From Ghiorsea sp. (GTDB lineage Bacteria; Pseudomonadota; Zetaproteobacteria; Mariprofundales; Mariprofundaceae): 5,898 nucleotides of DNA. Within the stretch, counting starts at the first letter, position 1. Each line of letters starts with the position of its first letter. The stretch spans positions 1 to 5,898 of the forward strand of contig JAJFLD010000202.1 of assembly GCA_021772875.1 (NCBI GenBank), read 5' to 3'. The position numbers and the translations under genes are program-made. The notes beneath the pieces were generated by a model. That model had not been told where the DNA came from. It searched no databases and was given only the letters and a program-made list of their open reading frames with translations. Positions 1 through 5,145 of this stretch are shown one piece after another.

Positions 1-651
1 TCGCGTATTGATATGATTCATCAACATCATCGCAAATATTTTATAGACTTGTTGCAACAATACGGCTTAGAAACACCTTTCGAGGAAGTTGAACTCAAAG
101 CGCCTAGTGATGCGTTTAACCAAGCGAGCACCTTGCTTAAAACACACGGTATCAATCCAGATAAGATTATATGTGTAGCACCAGGTGCGCAGTTTGGTGG
201 TGCTAAGCGTTATCCAGCCGAATCGTATGCTTATATTTTATCATGGTTATCTCAAGCAGGCTGGGATGTGGTGGTGTTGGGCACACCCGAAGAGCGTGAT
301 ATTGCTACGGCATGTGTATCAAAAATAGCAGGCAAATATTGGAATGCAGCGGGTGAAACATCATTGCTTCAAGCATTGCAGTTGGTTTCAACTACGCATT
401 TGATGTTGTGTAATGATTCAGGTTTGATGCATGTGGCAGCAGGTCTTGGCATCTCTACAGTGACCATGTTTGGCGCCACAGATCCACAGCGTACCTCACC
501 ATCAGGCAAACGCGTAGAGGTGCTTTATAAGCCTGCAAAATGTAGCCCTTGTTTGCAGCGTGAATGTGATGTGATGGGGCATCCTTGTATGGGTAATATC
601 TTGCCCGAAATGGTAAGAGATGCGTGTTTAAAATTCTTGGCAGTGAAATAA
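1..651 (+). CDS. waaF: LPS core heptosyltransferase II, WaaF-type (GT9 family), 5' end missing
   Basis: This frame is open from base 1 and encodes 216 residues before TAA, so the gene begins upstream of the window; the ATG at 13 is most likely internal. Family members have about 340-350 residues, so roughly the first third is absent. What remains is the C-terminal nucleotide-sugar half of a GT-B, GT9-family enzyme. Visible landmarks are PGAQFGGAKRYP, which matches the WaaF PGAEFGPAKRWP motif, the donor-binding NDSGLMHVAAGLG segment followed by MFGATDP, and a late cysteine-rich stretch CSPCLQRECDVMGHPCM typical of heptosyltransferase II. By family knowledge it transfers the second L-glycero-D-manno-heptose from ADP-heptose to the LPS inner core on the cytoplasmic face of the inner membrane. 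The specificity (WaaF rather than another GT9 member) is inferred from these motifs. It is not obviously linked in function to the repair genes that follow. Confidence 0.88.
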   Translation, partial: SRIDMIHQHHRKYFIDLLQQYGLETPFEEVELKAPSDAFNQASTLLKTHGINPDKIICVAPGAQFGGAKRYPAESYAYILSWLSQAGWDVVVLGTPEERDIATACVSKIAGKYWNAAGETSLLQALQLVSTTHLMLCNDSGLMHVAAGLGISTVTMFGATDPQRTSPSGKRVEVLYKPAKCSPCLQRECDVMGHPCMGNILPEMVRDACLKFLAVK

Positions 652-698
652 AGCAAAACAAAGTTACACAAACGGCAACCAAAGCATGTGCTGTATGC

Positions 699-720
699 AG
701 CAAGATTCGGGTCGCTTGCT
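699..720 (+). terminator. weak candidate terminator hairpin after waaF
   Basis: AGCAAG (699-704) can pair with CTTGCT (715-720) around a 10-base loop, and a broken T-rich stretch (TGAAGTTTTG) follows. The stem is short and the T run is not immediate, so this is a poor intrinsic terminator. An alternative hairpin TGCTG-TATG-CAGCA at 689-702 is mutually exclusive with it. Confidence 0.22.
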
Positions 721-763
721 TGAAGTTTTGCCTTAACATACTGCCTTATCATGAAAGCAATTT

Positions 764-771
764 TATATAAC
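764..771 (+). promoter_or_regulatory. candidate -10 region for the Ada-like gene
   Basis: TATATAAC lies about 35 bases before the start codon and contains TATAAC (766-771), a fair -10 hexamer. No good -35 hexamer sits 16-18 bases upstream (the place is occupied by GCCTTA), so the promoter would need an activator or may be weak. Supported only by base composition and position. Confidence 0.3.
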
Positions 772-790
772 CTGAAAACAAACAAAATCA

Positions 791-796
791 AGAGGG
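791..796 (+). promoter_or_regulatory. ribosome binding site of the Ada-like gene
   Basis: AGAGGG stands 10 bases before the ATG at 807 and 13 bases before the next in-frame ATG at 810. The shorter spacing favours 807 as the start, although either is possible and they differ by a single Met. Confidence 0.6.
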
Positions 797-806
797 TTTG
801 TAGCTG

Positions 807-1637
807 ATGATGTCCGATTATGAGCGCATAAGCAAAGCCATCACTTTTATCACCTCACATGTTGCAACCCAACCCAGCTTGGAAAACATCGCAGCACATC
901 TACACATGAGCCCGTTTCACTTTCAGCGTTTATTTAGCCGCTGGGCAGGGGTAAGCCCCAAACGGTTTTTACAAATACTCACCGTTGAACGCGCCAAAGA
1001 ATTATTGGCTGAAGCCAAACCATTGTTGGAAGTGTCCGACAGCCTTGGTTTGAGCAGTGGCTCGCGTTTGTATGATCATTTTGTGCATTTAGAAGGCGTG
1101 ACACCGGGTGAATATAAAAAGGCGGGTGTTGGTTTGCTGATTGAATATGCACGCCATGAAACACCCTTTGGCGAGATACTTATCGCTGTTACCCCACGTG
1201 GTGTGTGTAAGCTGGTATTTTTAGATGCGGATGATATCAATATTCATCTTACTGATTTAAACAAACAGTGGCCGCATGCAGTTTTACAATACAATGATCA
1301 ACGCAGCAAAGGTATGGTAGAAGCCATGTTTGGCGGCAAGAAAAAGCTCAGACAACCGCTTTCCTTGCATGTCTCCGGTACAAATTTTCAAATCAGTGTC
1401 TGGAAAGCTTTATTGCAACTTCAACCTGCCTCGGTGACAAGTTATAGCCATATAGCCAAAGCTGTGGGGCGGCCCAAAGCTGCACGCGCAGTTGGCACTG
1501 CCATAGGTGCAAATCCCGTTGCATTTTTTATCCCTTGTCATCGGGTGTTGCAACAAAGTGGCAAGCTTGGTGGTTACCATTGGGGTGAAACACGCAAACA
1601 TGCTATCCATGCTTGGGAAGCAGCCCGGTATGATTAA
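807..1637 (+). CDS. AraC-domain/O6-methylguanine-DNA methyltransferase fusion, Ada-like, lacking the Ada N-terminal metal domain
   Basis: This 276-residue protein has two recognisable parts. Residues about 8-105 form an AraC-type double helix-turn-helix: LENIAAHLHMSPFHFQRLFS, then a second helix-turn-helix ending in VTPGEYKK. Residues about 113-275 form an O6-alkylguanine-DNA alkyltransferase. Its suicide cysteine is Cys244 in PCHRV (243-247). Other family residues are Tyr213 (TSYSHIA), the Arg finger in AARAVG (Arg227), Asn236 in ANPV and Glu271 near the end. By family knowledge it would reverse O6-alkylguanine (and O4-alkylthymine) by moving the alkyl group irreversibly onto Cys244. E. coli Ada has 354 residues and starts with a zinc/methyl-phosphotriester domain that triggers its activator function; that domain is absent here and the AraC domain starts almost at the first residue. 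The upstream gap and own ribosome site leave no room for a missing N-terminus in this frame. Whether it still regulates transcription, and in response to what, is open. It converges on uvrC, with 25 bp between stops. Confidence 0.93.
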   Translation: MMSDYERISKAITFITSHVATQPSLENIAAHLHMSPFHFQRLFSRWAGVSPKRFLQILTVERAKELLAEAKPLLEVSDSLGLSSGSRLYDHFVHLEGVTPGEYKKAGVGLLIEYARHETPFGEILIAVTPRGVCKLVFLDADDINIHLTDLNKQWPHAVLQYNDQRSKGMVEAMFGGKKKLRQPLSLHVSGTNFQISVWKALLQLQPASVTSYSHIAKAVGRPKAARAVGTAIGANPVAFFIPCHRVLQQSGKLGGYHWGETRKHAIHAWEAARYD

Positions 1638-1662
1638 AGATATGGTTGAAAAAGCTGAAGTG

Positions 1663-3507
1663 TTAGCGATGAAGCGATTGAAAAACGCGCTCAGCAAGAA
1701 TATCTGACATACCTGATACTTCTTGCAGTTGTTTGCGCGATGCTTTTTTGACGCCAGCAATGCCACCAAAATGTTGCAACAAAGCTGTGCGTTTACTTTT
1801 GCCTATGCCTGTGATGTCATCCAAACTTGATTTGAGCACACTTTTTTGGCGGCGTTTTTGCAAAAAGCTGCCAGCAAACCGATGCGCTTCATCCCGCACA
1901 CGTGCAATGAGCAGCAGAGCGGCATCATGCACACCAGGTTTAAAGCCTTCTTTGAGTTTGATTGGCGCATCAGCCCAGCCTGCCCAAAGTGTTTCTTCAC
2001 CCACTTTGCGTTTATCACCTTTGGCCACTGCAAGCAGTTTGATGTCTTTGATGTTTAATGTCTGCGCCACTTTAATGGCCACCGATAACTGACCCTTACC
2101 ACCATCAATCAACAGTATTTCAGGTTGGGGCAAACGTTTTTCGGTAATGGCAGTGAAAAAACGCGTTAACACCTGCTCCATGGCAGCATAATCATCACCT
2201 TCGAGGATAGGTGAGTGTTTGGTACTGCTGATATCATCCAGTTTATATTTGCGATACAAATCTTTTTTTGGCCCTTGTTGATCGGCAAATACCACGGCAG
2301 ATAACATTTGTTTACCGCCAAGGTGGGCGTTGTCCACTGCCGCAAGTAGTTTTGGTGTATCAGCCAACCCCAACATTGTTGCCAAGGCTTCAAAGGCTGG
2401 TTTTTGGTTGTCGGTGGAGCGGGCAGATAATGTTTGGCTGCCAGAGCGAATCACTTCATTTAACCACTGAAAACGTGAGCCGCGTTTAGGAAAATGCAGA
2501 TTAATTTTTTGTTTGGGGTATAAAAGTTTTAAAACATGTTTGAGTGGTGCTTGAAAGGATTCATCAGCAGCAATGATTAAATCTTGCGGTGGTGTTTCAA
2601 GGCGATAACGCTCAATCATCAGTGATTGTAAGATTTCTATATCATCCGCATCAAGGGCTTGAGCGACTCTGATGGTGTGTATGCCCAAATCACGCCCACT
2701 GCGGCGCACACCAACCACTGCCATCACCCCATGGCTTTGTTTGAGCACGGCTAACACATCCGCGTTTTCAGGTAAATCTTGTTGATCGGCGCTAGCAAAG
2801 ATGGTGCGCAACGCAGCAATGCGATCGCGCAACGCAGCGGCTTGCTCAAATCTTTTGTCGTTTGATGCTTGCATCATGGTTTCTTGCCAGTCTTGTAGCA
2901 GTGCCTGATCTTGGCCTTTAAGGAAGGTGCGCGCATCTGCTGCTTGTTGCTGATATTGCGCTTGGCTGACCATGCCGACACAGGGCGCAGAGCAGCGCCC
3001 AATTTGGTATTGCATGCATGGTCGAGAGCGGTTGTGAAACACAGAATCTTCGCAATCGCGCAATTGAAAGGCCTTTTGCATCAAATGGATGGTGGTGTGT
3101 ACCGCACCTGCATGAGGAAAAGGGCCAAAGTATTCACCCGCGATTTTTCTGTCGCCACGATACATTTGCAATCGAGGAAACTTTTCATCACGCAACAAAA
3201 TATAAGGGTAAGATTTAGAATCTTTGAGCAAAACATTATAACGTGGTTTGATTTGTTTAATCAGATTGTGTTCAAGCACCAAGGCATCGGCCTCAGAAGG
3301 GGTGATGTTAAATTCAATGGCTTTGATTTGTACAACCATGGCTTGGGTACGCAGCGATTCAGGCTGGCGCTGGAAATAGCTGGATACACGTTTGCGCAGG
3401 TTTCTTGCTTTACCAACATACAAAACCTTGCGGTTTTTATCCAACATTTGATAAATACCAGGTTCATTGGGCAGCTCGTTTAAAGCGCGTGGTGGCTCAA
3501 CCCACAT
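1663..3507 (-). CDS. uvrC: UvrABC system protein C (excinuclease subunit)
   Basis: This 614-residue protein has the normal length for UvrC (about 610). UvrC makes both incisions around a bulky lesion after UvrA/UvrB recognition in nucleotide excision repair. In order one sees the GIY-YIG nuclease (about 12-92; GIY at 17-19, YVG at 30-32, candidate catalytic Glu79 in VLEHNLI) for the 3' cut; four cysteines C152, C164, C172, C176 whose spacing (x11, x7, x3) equals that reported for the E. coli Fe-S ligands; a UVR motif (about 210-235) that binds UvrB; the RNase H-like nuclease for the 5' cut with candidate Asp392 (VDNAHLGG), Asp468 (LLIDGGKGQL) and His542 (RDEAHRFA); and a C-terminal tandem helix-hairpin-helix (about 560-613). 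Between YRKYKLDD and GDDYAAM there are about eight residues more than I recall in typical UvrCs. GGTGAG lies five bases before the ATG. It follows mutM on the same strand after a 189-bp gap. Confidence 0.98.
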   Translation of the reverse strand: MWVEPPRALNELPNEPGIYQMLDKNRKVLYVGKARNLRKRVSSYFQRQPESLRTQAMVVQIKAIEFNITPSEADALVLEHNLIKQIKPRYNVLLKDSKSYPYILLRDEKFPRLQMYRGDRKIAGEYFGPFPHAGAVHTTIHLMQKAFQLRDCEDSVFHNRSRPCMQYQIGRCSAPCVGMVSQAQYQQQAADARTFLKGQDQALLQDWQETMMQASNDKRFEQAAALRDRIAALRTIFASADQQDLPENADVLAVLKQSHGVMAVVGVRRSGRDLGIHTIRVAQALDADDIEILQSLMIERYRLETPPQDLIIAADESFQAPLKHVLKLLYPKQKINLHFPKRGSRFQWLNEVIRSGSQTLSARSTDNQKPAFEALATMLGLADTPKLLAAVDNAHLGGKQMLSAVVFADQQGPKKDLYRKYKLDDISSTKHSPILEGDDYAAMEQVLTRFFTAITEKRLPQPEILLIDGGKGQLSVAIKVAQTLNIKDIKLLAVAKGDKRKVGEETLWAGWADAPIKLKEGFKPGVHDAALLLIARVRDEAHRFAGSFLQKRRQKSVLKSSLDDITGIGKSKRTALLQHFGGIAGVKKASRKQLQEVSGMSDILAERVFQSLHR

Positions 3508-3512
3508 TTTTA

Positions 3513-3518
3513 CTCACC
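3513..3518 (-). promoter_or_regulatory. ribosome binding site of uvrC
   Basis: Read on the minus strand, GGTGAG followed by five bases (TAAAA) precedes the uvrC ATG. It overlaps the left end of the inverted-end element at 3516-3681 and directly follows the hairpin at 3521-3548, so hairpin folding could affect access to it (inference). Confidence 0.7.
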
Positions 3519-3520
3519 AC

Positions 3521-3548
3521 AGAGGTGCCATGCCCCAGGGCAGCCTCT
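3521..3548 (-). promoter_or_regulatory. hairpin in the uvrC 5' leader
   Basis: An outer stem AGAGG/CCTCT (3544-3548 with 3521-3525) encloses an inner stem TGCC/GGCA (3539-3542 with 3531-3534) with a four-base loop and an asymmetric bulge. On the uvrC transcript it ends just two bases before the Shine-Dalgarno sequence. No T run follows on either strand, so it is not a good intrinsic terminator; it may simply be part of the repeat element. Confidence 0.4.
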
Positions 3549-3581
3549 CTCGCTTTGCGATTCACCTTCAGGCACAAAACA

Positions 3582-3609
3582 TTTATAATATGGATAGAAG
3601 TGAGACCAA
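3582..3609 (-). promoter_or_regulatory. candidate uvrC promoter inside the repeat
   Basis: On the minus strand TTGGTC (3609-3604) and TATAAA (3587-3582) are separated by 16 bases. The -10 matches consensus at five of six positions, the -35 only at three. It would give uvrC a leader of about 65-70 bases containing the hairpin at 3521-3548. If real, uvrC can be expressed independently of mutM and the promoter was supplied by the element. Confidence 0.4.
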
Positions 3610-3696
3610 GGTTTGAAAAGAGCTCATGCCTTTGATTTTGATAAAACTGAAAAAATCTTTGTGCCTCTGTGCCTTTGTGGTTCAAAGCATTTATCA

Positions 3697-4512
3697 TCAG
3701 GACTGACACTTGGTACAAAAGAAAGAAGCCCTGCCATTTTGTACAATGCGTTGAATAGGTTTTTTGCAAACAAGGCATGCTTTCCCATCTCTACCATACA
3801 CTTGAAAACTATGGGAAAAATAACCGGGTTTACCATCGGCTTTAACAAAATCACTGATGGTGCTGCCACCTGCCTTTATGGCTTGAATCAATACATCTTT
3901 GATATTGTGGTTGAGTTTTTTAAGTTTTTGTAATGAGAGTGTCTGTGAAGCAGTGGTTGGCAAAATGCCCGCACGAAACAAAGATTCCGAAGCATAAATA
4001 TTGCCCACACCAACCACAACAGCATTGTCCATGATGGCTTGTTTGATGCTTATTTTTTTGTTTTTTAGCATGAGTTGCAGGTGTTTGGCATTAAAGTCTG
4101 CTGTTAAAGGCTCCACCCCAAGTTTGCTTAGCCAGATATGTTTGCTTAAACCATCTGTGGCACAGATACCCGCATAACCAAAGCGGCGTGTGTCCCGATA
4201 ACGAAGGCTTGTATCATCTTGGAAAGTTAGGGTGACATGTTCATGTTTGGCTTCAGCTTGGTTTGTAGGCAAGACATGAAATTGCCCTGTCATGCCCAAA
4301 TGCCAGATTAATGTTTGCCCATTTTCAAAATGAAATAACAAATATTTGGCGCGACGTGTCACATCCAAAATGGGTGATTGCAGCAACAAAGCAAAGTCGG
4401 GCAGGGCATAGCGTAAGTTTTTGCCACTATCCTTAAATCCCACAATTTTTTTACCAACCACTTGCGGCTTTAAACCCGTAACAACGGTCTCAACTTCAGG
4501 TAATTCAGGCAT
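3697..4512 (-). CDS. mutM: formamidopyrimidine-DNA glycosylase (Fpg/MutM)
   Basis: This 271-residue protein is full length (E. coli 269). It excises 8-oxoguanine and formamidopyrimidines from DNA and nicks the AP site by beta,delta-elimination. All landmarks are present: the mature N-terminus PELPEVE with catalytic Pro2 and Glu3, Lys56 (RRAKYL), the HLGMTG loop (71-76) with intercalating Met74, DTRRFG (107-112), the helix-two-turns-helix with VGVGNIYASES around Asn171, and a C-terminal zinc finger with C246-x2-C249 and C266-x2-C269 carrying Arg261. The start is fixed by the MPELPEVE signature. GGGG (4524-4521), eight bases before the ATG, is the likely Shine-Dalgarno and lies inside the end of ccdB, only three bases before mutM. 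The gene ends in three consecutive in-frame stops (TGA TGA TAA). The 3-bp gap from ccdB implies co-transcription or translational coupling with the toxin. The ExoIII gene further upstream acts on the product of this enzyme. Confidence 0.98.
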   Translation of the reverse strand: MPELPEVETVVTGLKPQVVGKKIVGFKDSGKNLRYALPDFALLLQSPILDVTRRAKYLLFHFENGQTLIWHLGMTGQFHVLPTNQAEAKHEHVTLTFQDDTSLRYRDTRRFGYAGICATDGLSKHIWLSKLGVEPLTADFNAKHLQLMLKNKKISIKQAIMDNAVVVGVGNIYASESLFRAGILPTTASQTLSLQKLKKLNHNIKDVLIQAIKAGGSTISDFVKADGKPGYFSHSFQVYGRDGKACLVCKKPIQRIVQNGRASFFCTKCQS

Positions 4513-4515
4513 GCA

Positions 4516-4830
4516 TCAAACCCCAGTGATGAGTAAATCAACAGCCTGAATAATGGGCGTGCGAAAAGCTTCTAGTGAACCTACAGGTGAAGTGAGCGTG
4601 GAAGCTGGAATGCTGCTCATGTATTGTGTCATCAAAATAAATTCACCTTGTTCCAATTGCACCAAAGGGCATAAAGAGGTTGGCACTTTCCCATGGAAAA
4701 GATGGCGAGGAGTGAGGGGGATAAGCAAACGTGTTGTCAGAGATTGCAGTAAATCATTTTGGATATCGACAAGAAAAGGGTAAGCATGATTATGATCGCT
4801 TTGATTTTGATAAAGAGAGAATTGCTGCAT
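4516..4830 (-). CDS. ccdB: CcdB-family toxin (gyrase poison)
   Basis: This 104-residue protein has the CcdB length (101 in F plasmid) and pattern: an N-terminal QFSLYQNQ strand, PFLVDIQNDLL (18-28), RLLIPLTP (34-41), the central MTQYMSSIP (67-75, compare TTDMASVP in F), and a C-terminal helix ending DLLITGV. F-plasmid CcdB ends in FWGI, where Trp99, Gly100 and Ile101 are needed for gyrase poisoning; here Trp is replaced by Thr, Gly is kept and Ile is Val. From memory, chromosomal CcdB proteins related to that of Vibrio fischeri also end in an ITG-type tail, so this need not mean inactivity. By family knowledge it binds GyrA and traps the cleavage complex, breaking DNA. Its ATG shares one base with the ccdA stop (TAATG) and no strong Shine-Dalgarno precedes it, so translation is probably coupled to the antitoxin. 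The frame is intact. Activity cannot be judged from sequence. Confidence 0.92.
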   Translation of the reverse strand: MQQFSLYQNQSDHNHAYPFLVDIQNDLLQSLTTRLLIPLTPRHLFHGKVPTSLCPLVQLEQGEFILMTQYMSSIPASTLTSPVGSLEAFRTPIIQAVDLLITGV

Positions 4831-5075
4831 TAGAATAATCTAAGTCCATCAGAAAAAAGACCATTTTTTTCAATGAAGGTGTTGGATGCTTCAATGGCTT
4901 CTTTGTTTTCGTTTAGCCATGTTTCTGCTTTGCGTTTGCGCACTTCCTCAGCCAATGATTTTTCAAGTGTGGCAGATAAGTTGATTTTTAGCTCTTTTGC
5001 TTGGGCGAGTAAATCGCTGTTTAAGCTAAGGTTGGTCGCTTTTTTTTGGGCATGGGTATCATATATTTTCTGCAT
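4830..5075 (-). CDS. ccdA: CcdA-family antitoxin
   Basis: This 81-residue protein is taken from the ATG at 5075. Starting at the adjacent in-frame TTG (5078) would add one residue, but GGAG at 5086-5083 is seven bases from the ATG and only four from the TTG. Residues about 11-45 (KKATNLSLNSDLLAQAKEL and onward) fit the ribbon-helix-helix DNA-binding fold. AETWLNENKEAIEASNTFIE (50-69) followed by KNGLFSDGLRLF matches the C-terminal, toxin-binding tail of CcdA (F plasmid: AERWKAENQEG, FIEMNGSFAD). By family knowledge it neutralises CcdB through this flexible tail and, with CcdB, represses its own operon through the N-terminal domain. It overlaps ccdB by one base and is preceded by a strong palindrome at 5101-5121. 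Placed right after xth on the same strand. Confidence 0.92.
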   Translation of the reverse strand: MQKIYDTHAQKKATNLSLNSDLLAQAKELKINLSATLEKSLAEEVRKRKAETWLNENKEAIEASNTFIEKNGLFSDGLRLF

Positions 5076-5082
5076 CAATCAA

Positions 5083-5086
5083 CTCC
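5083..5086 (-). promoter_or_regulatory. ribosome binding site of ccdA
   Basis: On the minus strand GGAG is followed by seven bases and the ATG at 5075. This decides the start in favour of ATG over the TTG immediately upstream. Confidence 0.65.
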
Positions 5087-5097
5087 ACACTTCTTTA

Positions 5098-5137
5098 CTT
5101 ATACGCATAACTTATGCGCATGAAACATGTTAGTCAA
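5098..5137 (-). promoter_or_regulatory. candidate ccdAB promoter
   Basis: On the minus strand TTGACT (5137-5132) is a good -35, and 17 bases later TAAGTT is a poor -10. Alternatively TATAAG (5103-5098) is a good -10 with a weak -35. In both readings the palindrome at 5101-5121 overlaps the promoter core, as expected for an autorepressed toxin-antitoxin operon. The second reading would leave a leader of only about 15-20 bases. Confidence 0.5.
5101..5121. promoter_or_regulatory. palindromic operator candidate for CcdA/CcdAB
   Basis: Arms ATACGCATAA (5101-5110) and TTATGCGCAT (5112-5121) are inverted copies around one central base, with nine of ten pairs matching. A perfect 8-base palindrome ATGCGCAT (5114-5121) is nested in the right arm, and a second, AACATGTT (5124-5131), lies next to it. 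No T run follows on the minus strand, so it is unlikely to be an xth terminator. Its position over the promoter, 26 bases before the ccdA ATG, and the known autoregulation by ribbon-helix-helix antitoxins make an operator the best reading. Confidence 0.6.
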
Positions 5138-5145
5138 TATTGTGG

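Larger units (their letters stand above)
652..806. other. waaF-ada intergenic region
   Basis: This 155-bp AT-rich gap has no convincing gene. It holds a short potential hairpin (TGCTG/CAGCA, 689-702), an overlapping alternative hairpin at 699-720, and an A/T-rich promoter-like stretch at 761-771 ahead of the Ada-like gene. The ORFs running leftward through it are antisense to waaF and show no recognisable protein sequence. Confidence 0.6.
3516..3681. repeat. MITE-like intergenic element with inverted ends (ACCACARAGG type)
   Basis: The left end on the + strand, ACCACAGAGGTGC (3516-3528), and the right end on the - strand, ACCACAAAGGCAC (3681-3669), match at 10 of 13 positions and point inward. 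The right end continues as three tandem 8-base units on the minus strand, CACAAAGG, CACAGAGG and CACAAAGA (3679-3656). Translations across this end read PLCLCG on one strand and NHKGTEAQR or PQRHRGT on the other. From memory, such phrases recur as spurious ORFs in many unrelated bacterial genomes, which suggests a widespread dispersed repeat. There is no transposase or other gene inside, and no clear target duplication. The element fills nearly all of the mutM-uvrC gap. It could equally be a degenerate remnant; proof of dispersal would need other copies in the genome. Confidence 0.45.

Noticed and set aside
754..760. AAAGCAA resembling part of an Ada box
   Set aside because: The match is short, the position directly against the -10 differs from E. 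coli ada, and the protein lacks the domain that creates the Ada activator.
455..791. Leftward open frames overlapping the waaF end and the intergenic gap
   Set aside because: They overlap the conserved heptosyltransferase coding sequence, show no known motif and have no good ribosome site.
1507..1707. 66-codon + strand frame at the end of the Ada-like gene
   Set aside because: It overlaps the methyltransferase active-site region in another frame and crosses into uvrC antisense; no family resemblance.
2911..3483. 190-codon open frame on the + strand opposite uvrC
   Set aside because: It is fully antisense to the conserved N-terminal part of uvrC, has no recognisable domain, and its openness follows from codon use on the other strand.
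3656..3679. Three tandem 8-base units as a possible CRISPR or microsatellite
   Set aside because: There are no spacers and only three imperfect units; they form the end of the intergenic element.
3651..3688. Intrinsic terminator after mutM (CTTTG-AACCA-CAAAG stem with a distant T run on the minus strand)
   Set aside because: The stem is five base pairs, AT-rich, and the T run lies about 17 bases past it; the repeat units explain the pattern better.
3497..3933. Small ORFs on both strands across the mutM-uvrC gap
   Set aside because: They run into mutM or uvrC in other frames, and their middle parts are translations of the intergenic repeat, a common source of false genes.
5076..5078. TTG as start codon of ccdA
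   Set aside because: The GGAG site is only four bases away from it but seven from the adjacent ATG, which is the better start.
5101..5121. Palindrome as an intrinsic terminator of xth
   Set aside because: It is AT-rich in the centre with a one-base spacer and no T run follows on the minus strand; an operator fits better.
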